Below, piece by piece: positions 33,357 through 40,765 of a DNA stretch of 64,000 bases. Under the pieces are notes generated by a model. The model worked only from the letters and a program-made list of their open reading frames with translations, was not told the origin of the DNA and did no database searches. The stretch comes from Henriciella mobilis (GTDB lineage Bacteria > Pseudomonadota > Alphaproteobacteria > Caulobacterales > Hyphomonadaceae): the NCBI RefSeq assembly GCF_003576315.1, contig NZ_QWFZ01000003.1, positions 744,001 to 808,000 on the forward strand, in the 5' to 3' direction. Numbering within the stretch: position 1 is the stretch's first letter; every line of letters starts with the position of its first letter. A program made the translations under genes and the position numbers.

Positions 33357-34055
33357 ATGGGGAATGAGACCGGTAATGGCAGGCAGACCAGGGTGAAATC
33401 CGCGGCCGGATCACCTGCCATGGACCTGCTGGACGCCCTCGGCGTCGACTTGTCTGACCATGATGTCGCGGCCCGGGCGGCATTTCGCGCGCTGGCCGAA
33501 GAGGTCATCTGGCTACGGGAAGAAGAGGCGCGCCTGCGCCATCGTCTCGATGCGGTCGAAGCGCTGGCCGACCGCGATTCGCTCTGCCCGGTCTTCAACC
33601 GGCGTGCCTTCGAGCGGGAGCTGATGCGCGAGATTGCGCTGGCGGCCCGTCATGGCGCGCCGCTCTGCCTCGTCTATATCGACCTCGACCGCTTCAAGGA
33701 GGTCAATGACCGGTTCGGCCATGCCGCCGGCGACGCCGCGCTCAAGCAGGTCTGCGACATCCTCGTTGCGCAGGTTCGCCAGACCGACATTGTCGGCCGT
33801 CTTGGCGGTGACGAGTTCGGTGTGATCCTGACCCATGCCGGGCTTGCCGATGCCCGCCAGAAGGCCGATTCCCTGGTTGAGCGCATCGACGGGCTGAGCG
33901 TCAGCGGCGCCGACCCTGATGCCGCACCCGTCCAGCTTGGCGCCTCCTGCGGGGTCATTGAATGGACCGGCCAGCCCTCTGCTGATTTGCTTATTGCAGA
34001 AGCCGACGAAGCCATGTTTCGCGCCAAGACTGCCCGGAAATCAGCCAGGGTCTGA
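33357..34055 (+). CDS. Diguanylate cyclase (GGDEF domain)
   Basis: This 232-residue protein is likely a soluble c-di-GMP synthase. A short N-terminal region (residues 1-60, with a probable helix around [20 protein letters not shown]) links to a GGDEF domain with intact GGDEF at residues 150-154, substrate-binding [14 protein letters not shown], and an inhibitory I-site RQTD at 141-144, exactly five residues before GGDEF. Both catalysis and feedback inhibition should work. There is no clear sensor domain, so dimerisation through the helix or a partner may control it. ATG 33357 has AGGA 5 bp upstream. Confidence 0.93.
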   Translation: MGNETGNGRQTRVKSAAGSPAMDLLDALGVDLSDHDVAARAAFRALAEEVIWLREEEARLRHRLDAVEALADRDSLCPVFNRRAFERELMREIALAARHGAPLCLVYIDLDRFKEVNDRFGHAAGDAALKQVCDILVAQVRQTDIVGRLGGDEFGVILTHAGLADARQKADSLVERIDGLSVSGADPDAAPVQLGASCGVIEWTGQPSADLLIAEADEAMFRAKTARKSARV

Positions 34056-34170
34056 AAGAGTCGTTTTCTGGCTCGATTTTCATCTGAATCCCCGTGACCA
34101 GTCCGATTTCTTGTGGTTTACTGTGATGCGAAAGACACAGTTTTTCAGCAGCAAGCAAGGAGGTTGATCT

Positions 34171-34338
34171 ATGTCAATCCAAGGTCGTATCGAAGAACTT
34201 CACACGCGCCATCGCAAGCTTGATGAGGCCATTGAAGAAGAACAGAAGCGTCCTGCTGCCGATGAGATCCGACTGCATGATCTCAAGAGGAAGAAACTGA
34301 AGATTAAAGAGGAACTGGTCACTCTCCGCCCGAACTAG
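34171..34338 (+). CDS. YdcH/DUF465 family small coiled-coil protein
   Basis: This 55-residue protein matches the DUF465 pattern: IQGRIEELHTRHRKLDEAIE, then ADEIRLHDLKRKKLKIKEEL. It is one charged helical hairpin with a short loop at the Pro. These proteins are common in proteobacteria and have no firm function. AAGGAGG 7 bp before ATG 34171 is an excellent ribosome site. The gene lies between the GGDEF gene and an SDR. Confidence 0.93.
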   Translation: MSIQGRIEELHTRHRKLDEAIEEEQKRPAADEIRLHDLKRKKLKIKEELVTLRPN

Positions 34339-34358
34339 GCAAGACCAGACCGGCGTAC

Positions 34359-34392
34359 CCTGATCCGGACGGTCTGATCCTGCCGGATCAGG
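34359..34392 (+). promoter_or_regulatory. Hairpin overlapping the SDR ribosome site
   Basis: CCTGATCCGG pairs perfectly with CCGGATCAGG around a 14-nt loop. The last bases of the 3' arm are the first bases of the AGGAG (34390-34394) that serves ATG 34400. The RNA hairpin could hide the ribosome site or act as a terminator of the DUF465 gene, though it has no T-run. Confidence 0.5.
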
Positions 34393-34399
34393 AGACACC

Positions 34400-35170
34400 A
34401 TGGAAAAACCTGTCACACTCATTCTCGGCCTCGGGCTACAGACCGGCGAGGCGATCGCCCGGCGCTTTTGCGAAGCCGGGCACGCTGTCATCGCCTGCGA
34501 CCCGCAGCCCAAGCGCGTCGAGCGGGTCGCCGACAGCCTGCGCGACCGGGCCATCGTCCAGCATGAAGAGCTGCACACCCGGATCGGCCTCAAGAACTGC
34601 CTGTCCACTGCGATCGAGGCCTATGGCCAGGTCGACCATCTTATCTGCATTCCGCCTGTCGCACCCGCCATGCCTTTGACCGAGCTGGAAACCGGCGAGT
34701 TCGACAAGCTGCAGCTGCGGGCTGTGCGCGGCGCGGTGATGACGCTGCAGATTTTCGAGAAACATGTCGCTGCGCGTGTCGAGGAAGCCGGCGACACGAT
34801 GGGCCGCCGCGCCCAGATGGGGACGGTCACCTTCATCATGTCGCTGTCGGCAAAGCAGATGAATTACGGGGATTTCGGCGATGCCGTTGTCCAGAATGCC
34901 ATTCTCGGGGTGATGCAGGCCGGCGCCGTGGAGCTGGCGCCGAAGCGTATCCGGGTCAATGCGATCTGCGCGCTGCGCCCGCGTGCCGAAAGTGTCGAGA
35001 GTGAATGGCTGAAAAGACGCACGCCCATGGGCCGCGCCAGCCAGCCGGACGAGATCGCGGATGCCGCGCTCTACCTTTCCCAGCCGGCCAGCGCGATCAT
35101 AACAGGCGAGACCCTGGTCATGGATGGCGGGCGAACGCGCCTGTCCGGCCTGATCGAGGTCGATGAGTAA
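34400..35170 (+). CDS. SDR-family protein with degenerate active site
   Basis: This 256-residue Rossmann-fold protein follows the SDR layout: N-terminal ILGLGLQTGEAIARRF, central IMSLSA, helix AVELAPKRIRVNAIC, and C-terminal ITGETLVMDGGRTR. Two signature elements are altered. The cofactor loop reads G-L-G-L-Q-T-G with Gln for the middle Gly, and where Tyr-x3-Lys belongs the sequence is D-A-V-V-Q (in FGDAVVQNAI). It may have lost reductase activity or use another tyrosine nearby (MNYGD). A hairpin overlaps its ribosome site. A bidirectional terminator follows. Confidence 0.86.
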   Translation: MEKPVTLILGLGLQTGEAIARRFCEAGHAVIACDPQPKRVERVADSLRDRAIVQHEELHTRIGLKNCLSTAIEAYGQVDHLICIPPVAPAMPLTELETGEFDKLQLRAVRGAVMTLQIFEKHVAARVEEAGDTMGRRAQMGTVTFIMSLSAKQMNYGDFGDAVVQNAILGVMQAGAVELAPKRIRVNAICALRPRAESVESEWLKRRTPMGRASQPDEIADAALYLSQPASAIITGETLVMDGGRTRLSGLIEVDE

Positions 35171-35207
35171 GGGGCCTCATCCTCATCACATCAGAGGTCC
35201 CAAGTAG

Positions 35208-35239
35208 AAGCCCCGCAAGCGTCAGCTTGCGGGGCTTTG
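35208..35239. terminator. Bidirectional terminator between SDR and CYP153
   Basis: A perfect 12-bp stem AGCCCCGCAAGC/GCTTGCGGGGCT with loop GTCA, followed by TTTGT on the plus strand and preceded by a short A-rich stretch, lies between two converging genes. Confidence 0.85.
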
Positions 35240-35261
35240 TCTGTCTGGCTTGTCGGTCAGC

Positions 35262-36596
35262 CTATTTTTTCTTCGGGTGCAGGATCACCGGCATCCAGGT
35301 GTAGCCCTTCACGAAGGAGTGCGGGGTGCGCTCCGGCTCGTCGAGCACTTCGATATGCTCGAAACGTTCCATGATCTCCTCCCACAGGATGCGCAGCTGC
35401 AGCTCGGCGAGGCGGTTGCCCACGCAGCGGTGGATGCCGAAGCCGAAGGAGAGGTGGTTACGCGCCTGCTTGCGGTCGATGATCAGGCGGTTGGGGTCTT
35501 CGTCCCAGAAACGCTCGTCGCGGTTGCCGGAGACGTACCACATGGCGACCTGGTCGCCTTTCTTGATCGTCTTGCCGTGCATCTCGACGTCTTCCAGCGC
35601 GGTGCGGCGCATATAGGCGAGCGGCGTCTGCCAGCGAATGACCTCGGACACCATGTTCGGGATGATCGAGGGGTCGGCCTTCAGCTTGTCATACTGATCC
35701 GGCCACTTGTTGAGCGTGTAGACCGAGGCCGACATCGAGTTCCGCGTCGTATCGTTGCCGCCGACAATGAGAAGGATGACGTTGCCGAGCAACTCCATCG
35801 GCGTCATGTTCCGGGTCTTCTCGCCATGCGCGAGCAGGCTGATCAGGTCGTTCTTCTGCGGCTTGGCACCGCGTTCCTGGAAAATGCCCATGAAGGTGGT
35901 CAGGCATTCCATGAGTTCCTGCTTCCACTGGTCGAGGCCGCCCGGGCAGATGTCCGGATTGTGCGGATTGACCGCGACATCCGACCAGCGCGTCAGCTTG
36001 CGGCGCTCCTCGAACGGGAAGTCGAACAGGGTGGCGAGCATCATCGTCGTCAGCTCGATGGAGACATTATCGACCCAGTCGAACGGCTCATTCACGGGCA
36101 GCGAATCCAGCAGGCCCTGCGTGCGCGAGCGGATCAGCGGCTCGAATTCCTTGAGCATGTTCGGCGCAACGGCTGGCTGAACCGTCTTGCGTTGCTCGGA
36201 GTGGCGCGGCTCGTCCATGGCGATGAACATGGGCAGCTCGAAATCCTCAAAGCCTTCGCCGAGCGTGATGCCGCCATATTCCCAGGATGAGGAGAAGCGC
36301 TTGTGGTCGATATCGACCGCCTGGACATCCTCATAGCGCGTCACCGACCAGTATGGGCCCGAGAAGCTGTCCGGCGTGTAGTGAACCGGATCATTGTCGC
36401 GCAGCCACTTGAAGAATTCCCAGTGCGCATCGCGGCGCCAGAGTTCCGGGTCGAGAATGTCGAAGGTCGACATGTCGACATCTTCCGGGGACGGAATGGG
36501 GGCGTCCCGGTCGAGGTGGAACTCCATCAGCTTTTCGCGAATGGTCGACTTCGGACGCTCGAGATTATGACGAACCGTGGTTGCTGTGTCTGCCAT
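35262..36596 (-). CDS. Cytochrome P450, CYP153 family alkane hydroxylase
   Basis: This 444-residue P450 belongs to the CYP153 group, soluble enzymes that hydroxylate medium-chain n-alkanes or fatty acids at the terminal carbon. Evidence: the heme loop FGFGIHRCVGNRLAELQLR with the Cys ligand, I-helix LLIVGGNDTTRNSMS, K-helix MVSEVIRWQTPLAYMRR and ASGNRDER-like VSGNRDERFWDEDP, all very close to known CYP153 sequences. It needs ferredoxin and ferredoxin reductase, which are not adjacent here. AGGAGG 7 bp before ATG 36596 fixes the start. A perfect 14-bp palindrome just upstream of that site suggests control by a TetR-like repressor. Confidence 0.93.
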   Translation of the reverse strand: MADTATTVRHNLERPKSTIREKLMEFHLDRDAPIPSPEDVDMSTFDILDPELWRRDAHWEFFKWLRDNDPVHYTPDSFSGPYWSVTRYEDVQAVDIDHKRFSSSWEYGGITLGEGFEDFELPMFIAMDEPRHSEQRKTVQPAVAPNMLKEFEPLIRSRTQGLLDSLPVNEPFDWVDNVSIELTTMMLATLFDFPFEERRKLTRWSDVAVNPHNPDICPGGLDQWKQELMECLTTFMGIFQERGAKPQKNDLISLLAHGEKTRNMTPMELLGNVILLIVGGNDTTRNSMSASVYTLNKWPDQYDKLKADPSIIPNMVSEVIRWQTPLAYMRRTALEDVEMHGKTIKKGDQVAMWYVSGNRDERFWDEDPNRLIIDRKQARNHLSFGFGIHRCVGNRLAELQLRILWEEIMERFEHIEVLDEPERTPHSFVKGYTWMPVILHPKKK

Positions 36597-36610
36597 GTAG
36601 GTGCCTCCTG

Positions 36611-36624
36611 ATGGACCGGTCCAT
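36611..36624. promoter_or_regulatory. Perfect palindrome ATGGACCGGTCCAT before CYP153
   Basis: A 14-bp perfect palindrome sits next to the CYP153 ribosome site (AGGAGG, 36604-36609) on its upstream side. Such TGGACCGGTCCA-like dyads resemble TetR-family operators of lipid and hydrocarbon genes. The repressor is not in the window. Confidence 0.5.
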
Positions 36625-36701
36625 GCCGGCTGGTTTTCTCGTTTGAAGGGACTTTACCACAGAGAATTTAAGAAAACCATGACGCCTGCGTCATTTTTTC
36701 G

Positions 36702-37184
36702 TTAGTACCGTTCGGCGCGGGCTTTTGCGATGGCGGATTCGATGGCCGCGTGCAGGGATTTTCGCTCGCGCGGGCTGAGGAAACGGCCAATGACATAGGC
36801 CGTCTGGCCATGGGCAAGGCGCAGCTCGCTCGGCTTGCGTTCGGGATAGGCCAGCGACAGCCGGGTGAACGCGGTCGGCAGGTGGACTTCCTTTCGATCC
36901 TGGCCCGGCCGGGCATGGGTCAGCCGGATGGTCTCGGCCGTTACGCGCACTGTCGTCTCTTCCTTGAGGTTCTGGAAATTCTTGCGAAAGGCGAACCAGA
37001 TGGCGAGGGCGTCGAGGCCGAACCAGCCAAGGACGGGGAAGGCGCCCATGGACAGGAACATGATCCCACCAAGAAAGCTCATGCCGCCAACAAGGCTCAT
37101 GATGACGAGAAAGGCACGCGGGCTGAGCGCGACATTCGGGGTCAGTGTCGCGTCGAAATAGACGGTGGAGGGTGTCTCGCTCAT
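36702..37184 (-). CDS. DUF2244 integral membrane protein
   Basis: This 160-residue protein fits DUF2244, small membrane proteins often near cytochrome oxidase or nth genes in alphaproteobacteria. It has a variable N-terminus, two close helices (FLVIMSLVGGMSFLGGIMFLSMG and FPVLGWFGLDALAIWFAFR), then a cytoplasmic part with EETTVRVTAETIRLTHARPG and LAHGQTAYVIGRFLSPRERKSL. Function is unknown. It is divergent from nth, 114 bp away. Confidence 0.87.
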   Translation of the reverse strand: MSETPSTVYFDATLTPNVALSPRAFLVIMSLVGGMSFLGGIMFLSMGAFPVLGWFGLDALAIWFAFRKNFQNLKEETTVRVTAETIRLTHARPGQDRKEVHLPTAFTRLSLAYPERKPSELRLAHGQTAYVIGRFLSPRERKSLHAAIESAIAKARAERY

Positions 37185-37298
37185 CGGCTCTTATTTTATG
37201 CCCGGGCGGGCAGGCGGCAAGTGAAGGCTTGATAAGGCTGGTGCGGCATTTACACCGCTGGGGTCAGGACCTGAGAACTTTGTCGTGGAGGCACGCGG

Positions 37299-38039
37299 AT
37301 GACAAAGACACCTGCGAAACCCGCCCCGAAAAAGCGCAAGAAGCGCGCTGCCCCGACGCTCGGACCGGAGAAGACGGCCCGGCTCTATGCTGCGCTCGCC
37401 GAGGATCGCCCGGCGCCGAAGACCGAGCTTGAGTATCACAATCCCTATACGCTGGTGGTCGCCGTCGCGCTGTCGGCGCAGGCGACCGATGTCGGGGTCA
37501 ACAAGGCGACGAAGAAACTCTTCAAGGTCGCGGACACGCCGGAGAAGATGCTGGCCCTCGGCGAGGACGGTGTCGCCGATCACATCAAGACGATCGGCCT
37601 GTGGCGCAACAAGGCGAAGAATGTCATCGCGCTCAGCCAGCTGCTTGTCGACGAGTATGACGGCAAGGTGCCCGAGACCCGCGAGGCGCTGACGAAACTA
37701 CCCGGCGTCGGGCGCAAGACGGCGAATGTCGTTCTGAACGAAGCGTTCGGGCATGAGACGATCGCCGTGGATACGCACATCTTCCGCGTCTCCAACCGCA
37801 CCGGCCTCGCGCCAGGCAAGACGCCGGACGAGGTCGAGGCGCAGCTCGAGCGGGTCACACCGGACGAGTTCAGGAAGGGCGCCCATCACTGGCTGATCCT
37901 GCACGGGCGCTATGTCTGCACCGCGCGAAAGCCGAAATGCTGGGACTGCGTCATCGCCGATATCTGCAAGTTCAAGGACAAGACACCCGACCCGGCAAGG
38001 AAAGGGAAGACGTCAGACCTTGGGCCGAAGGGGCCTTAA
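37299..38039 (+). CDS. nth: Endonuclease III, DNA glycosylase/AP lyase
   Basis: This 246-residue enzyme removes oxidised pyrimidines and nicks abasic DNA. The helix-hairpin-helix LPGVGRKTANVVL carries the catalytic Lys, the Asp is in VDTHIFRVSNR, and the [4Fe-4S] cluster motif C-x6-C-x2-C-x5-C is complete in CTARKPKCWDCVIADIC. A Lys/Pro-rich N-terminal tail of about 25 residues is common in this group. Its last bases overlap the convergent regA stop by 4 bp. Confidence 0.96.
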   Translation: MTKTPAKPAPKKRKKRAAPTLGPEKTARLYAALAEDRPAPKTELEYHNPYTLVVAVALSAQATDVGVNKATKKLFKVADTPEKMLALGEDGVADHIKTIGLWRNKAKNVIALSQLLVDEYDGKVPETREALTKLPGVGRKTANVVLNEAFGHETIAVDTHIFRVSNRTGLAPGKTPDEVEAQLERVTPDEFRKGAHHWLILHGRYVCTARKPKCWDCVIADICKFKDKTPDPARKGKTSDLGPKGP

Positions 38040-38608
38040 CGCGGCGCGCGCTTGGCCAGGATGCGCTGCAGGGTGCGGCGGTGCATGTTGAGGCGGCGCG
38101 CGGTTTCCGAGACATTGTGATTGCACAGCTCGTAGACGCGCTGGATGTGTTCCCAGCGCACGCGGTCAGCCGACATCGGGTTTTCCGGCGGCTCGGGCAT
38201 GCCTTCGCCTGTGTTCACCAGCGCGCGGATGATGTCCTCGACCTCTGCCGGCTTGGCGAGATAGTCGGCGGCGCCGGCCTTCACGGCAGCGACGGCGGTG
38301 GCGATGGCGCCGTAACCGGTCAGGATGACGGCGCGGGCTTCGGGACGATAGCGGTGAAGCGTTTCAACGACGTCGAGGCCTGATCCGTCTTCAAGGCGCA
38401 GGTCCAGCACGGCGAAAGCCGGCGGGTTCATGCGGCAGATATCCTTGGCTTCGGCGGCCGAAGACACAGCCGAGACCAGAAAGCCACGCTGGGTGAGGGC
38501 CCGGCCGAGGCGCTGCAGGAAGGGGCCATCATCATCGAGGACGAGGCACGTCCTGTCTTCGACGTCCTTCAAGGCCTCATGAAGTTTTACGGTGACGTTA
38601 TAGTCCAT
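38036..38608 (-). CDS. regA: RegA/ActR family response regulator
   Basis: This 190-residue regulator has a receiver domain (DDDGPFLQRLGRALTQRGF, phospho-acceptor Asp in FAVLDLRLEDGSG, Lys in YLAKPAEVEDI) and a short C-terminal Fis-type helix-turn-helix, NVSETARRLNMHRRTLQRIL, preceded by a Pro-rich linker. This layout is that of RegA/PrrA/ActR, the global redox regulator that controls respiration, carbon and nitrogen genes in alphaproteobacteria. It overlaps the end of regB by 11 bp and is co-transcribed with it. The family name is secure. Confidence 0.94.
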   Translation of the reverse strand: MDYNVTVKLHEALKDVEDRTCLVLDDDGPFLQRLGRALTQRGFLVSAVSSAAEAKDICRMNPPAFAVLDLRLEDGSGLDVVETLHRYRPEARAVILTGYGAIATAVAAVKAGAADYLAKPAEVEDIIRALVNTGEGMPEPPENPMSADRVRWEHIQRVYELCNHNVSETARRLNMHRRTLQRILAKRAPR

Positions 38609-40010
38609 CAGATTTGCTCTCCACTTGCGGACTATTTATCTGCATACGGTCAGATTCCAAGGATTCGAGTGCTTTTCGTGGCCACACGGCCTGAACGATT
38701 GCGCCATGTCTTGGCGGAATCCTGTTTCGCGTCGCGATCCGCCCGCCTGTGCGCTCGATCAGCGTCTTCGCGATGAAGAAGCCAAGGCCCATGTCGCCGC
38801 CGCCCAGATGCGCCTCGCTGCGCTGGGAAACATAGGGCTCGCCCAGCTTCGGCATGACCTCTGCGGCAAAGCCCGGCCCGTCATCGGTGATCGTCACCAT
38901 GAACTGGTGGCCGGTCCAGCTCGCGACGGCGCGGACCTGGCTGTCGGCAAAGCTGACGGCGTTCTCGATGAAGGCGCCAAGCGCGTGCAGGATTTCCGGG
39001 CTGCGCCGGATCATCGGGACGCGCGCCTCGCCGCCATCGCCGGGCGCATAGGTCACCCGCAACTCGACGCCCAGCCCCTTGAAGGGCGCGGCGGCCTCCT
39101 CGACCAGCGCGCTGAGCGGCATATTGGCGTGGACGATGTCCTCGGCCTCGCGGGCCCGGCTCAGCTGGCCGAGGATCTCCCGGCAGCGTTCGGCCTGTTC
39201 GGCGATCAGCTGGACGTCCTCGCGGTGTGGGTCTTCATCCTCGAGATCGTCTGACAGCTCCCGCGCGACAAGGTGGATGGTGGCGAGCGGCGTGCCGAGT
39301 TCATGGGCCGTCATGGCGGCCATGGCGCCAAGGGCTGACAGGCGCTGCTCGCGCGCCATCACCACGGAGGCGGCATCGAGCGCGCGTACCAGCCGGGCTT
39401 CATCCTCATTGAGGCGGGCCGACGAAACCACGAAAAAGAGCACCCCGATGCCAAGCGCTGCGAAATGACCCCATTCGAAAAGCGGCGGCAGGGTGAAGAC
39501 CTGGTCGGTACGCCAGGGCAGGCCGAAGGAAAAAAGCGGCATCAGGGCTGCGCAGCTGATCGCCAGCAGCGATATGATGACCGAGAAACGCGGCCTGAGG
39601 CTGGTGGCTGCGACCGTCACGGGCGCCAGGAGGAAAAGCAGGAAGGGGTTGGACAGCCCGCCTGTCAGCGTGATGAGCATGGCCAGCTGCACGGTGTCGA
39701 AGGCCAGCTGCAGCGTGGCTTCCCAGCCCTTGAGGAGCACCTGCTCGCGCATCGCAAAGGACAGGAAGACATTCAGCCAGGCCGAGGCGGCAATGACTGT
39801 CAGGCAAAGGCCGAGCGGCATGTCGAAGCCGAGAATGAACTGAACCACGACGACGGCCGCCGTCTGCCCCGCGACGGCGAGCCAGCGCAGCGTGACGAGG
39901 GTTCGCAGCCGGGCCCGTCCGCGCGCAGCATCGACGCCGGCAAGCCCGGTCGGCAGCAGACTGTAGAGCGCCTGCTCGAACCCTTCCCGATTGACTGTGA
40001 CGTCGTCCAT
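38598..40010 (-). CDS. regB: RegB/ActS family redox-sensing histidine kinase
   Basis: This 470-residue membrane kinase pairs with RegA. It has about six helices and the conserved quinone-binding segment GGLSNPFLLFLLAPV near residue 120. The H-box is AMTAHELGTPLATIHL with His236, followed exactly 40 residues later by Cys276 in ERCREIL, the position of the redox-active cysteine of Rhodobacter RegB. The ATP-binding part has ENAVSFA, DDGPGF and GGGDMGLGFFIAKTL. Start 40010 (MDDVTVN) has AGGAG 4 bp upstream. It is divergent from the sco gene across 73 bp, a synteny known from RegBA systems. Confidence 0.95.
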   Translation of the reverse strand: MDDVTVNREGFEQALYSLLPTGLAGVDAARGRARLRTLVTLRWLAVAGQTAAVVVVQFILGFDMPLGLCLTVIAASAWLNVFLSFAMREQVLLKGWEATLQLAFDTVQLAMLITLTGGLSNPFLLFLLAPVTVAATSLRPRFSVIISLLAISCAALMPLFSFGLPWRTDQVFTLPPLFEWGHFAALGIGVLFFVVSSARLNEDEARLVRALDAASVVMAREQRLSALGAMAAMTAHELGTPLATIHLVARELSDDLEDEDPHREDVQLIAEQAERCREILGQLSRAREAEDIVHANMPLSALVEEAAAPFKGLGVELRVTYAPGDGGEARVPMIRRSPEILHALGAFIENAVSFADSQVRAVASWTGHQFMVTITDDGPGFAAEVMPKLGEPYVSQRSEAHLGGGDMGLGFFIAKTLIERTGGRIATRNRIPPRHGAIVQAVWPRKALESLESDRMQINSPQVESKSDGL

Positions 40011-40019
40011 TGAACTCCT

Positions 40020-40034
40020 GCGACACTGTTTCGC
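40020..40034. promoter_or_regulatory. RegA-box-like dyad in the regB/sco divergent region
   Basis: GCGACACTGTTTCGC has GCGAC and TTCGC halves, similar to the loose RegA/PrrA site GCGNC-n-GNCGC. It lies 10 bp upstream of regB, so autoregulation is plausible. The motif is degenerate and the match is imperfect. Confidence 0.35.
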
Positions 40035-40083
40035 GTGAGGCGCCCGCTTGAAGCAGCCCCGCTCGCGCGACATACATTCGGCC

Positions 40084-40701
40084 ATGAAACCGTTTCACAC
40101 AATCTCTGTGGCGCTGGCCGCCCTTCTCGTCGCCTGTAGCGGTGAACAGCCGGTGAAGACAACGGCCGGCGGTTCCCTGGCAAGCTGCACCACGCGGTCC
40201 TATGAGGAAATAGGCGGGCCGTTCACCCTGACAAACCAGGATGGCGTCGAGGTCACCGAGGAAGACTTCAAGGGCCGGCCGACCCTGATCTATTTCGGCT
40301 TTACCTACTGCCCGGATGTCTGTCCGGGTACGCTGGTTGGCATTGCCAATGCCTACCGGTCCCTGCCGGAGGATATCGAGCCGCCGCAGACCCTGCTGAT
40401 CAGCGTCGACCCGGAGCGCGACACGCCCGAAGCGCTGAAGACCTATGTCGCCAGCAATGCATTTCCCGAAAACCTTGTCGGCCTGACGGGCACGCCGGAG
40501 CAGATCGCGGCTGTCGCGGACGAATTCTTCGTCGGCTATGACCGGATCGAGACGCCGGAAAGTGCCGGTGAATATACGATGGACCACACTTCGCTTCTCT
40601 ACCTGATGGACGAGGACTGGAAGCTGAAGACCTTCTTCGCCGAGGGCGATTCCAACCCCGAGGACATGGCCACCTGTCTGGCACAACTGTTGCGGCAGTA
40701 G
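40084..40701 (+). CDS. SCO1/SenC family copper chaperone lipoprotein
   Basis: This 205-residue periplasmic lipoprotein has lipobox LVACS and a thioredoxin-like domain with the copper motif C-x3-C in YFGFTYCPDVCPG and the third ligand His in YTMDHTSLLYLM. It delivers copper to the CuA centre of cytochrome oxidase or acts in redox signalling. In Rhodobacter senC lies beside regB and regA, as here. ATG 40084 is chosen because the signal peptide begins there. No strong ribosome site is seen. Confidence 0.93.
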   Translation: MKPFHTISVALAALLVACSGEQPVKTTAGGSLASCTTRSYEEIGGPFTLTNQDGVEVTEEDFKGRPTLIYFGFTYCPDVCPGTLVGIANAYRSLPEDIEPPQTLLISVDPERDTPEALKTYVASNAFPENLVGLTGTPEQIAAVADEFFVGYDRIETPESAGEYTMDHTSLLYLMDEDWKLKTFFAEGDSNPEDMATCLAQLLRQ

Positions 40702-40702
40702 C

Positions 40703-40750
40703 TGCGCATTGCAATTCCGGAGAATTGTGCGCATATGTTGCAGTGCAACA
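40703..40750 (+). promoter_or_regulatory. phaZ promoter with two PhaR-like operators
   Basis: A perfect 7-1-7 inverted repeat TGTTGCAGTGCAACA lies at 40736-40750, and a weaker relative TGCGCATTGCAA at 40703-40714, with centres about 34 bp apart (three helical turns). TTGCA-n-TGCAA dyads are typical PhaR operators. A possible promoter is TTGCAA (40709) with 17 bp to CATATG (40732), which would place the strong operator over the transcription start. Confidence 0.55.
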
Positions 40751-40765
40751 TGAGAGGTTGGTCGA

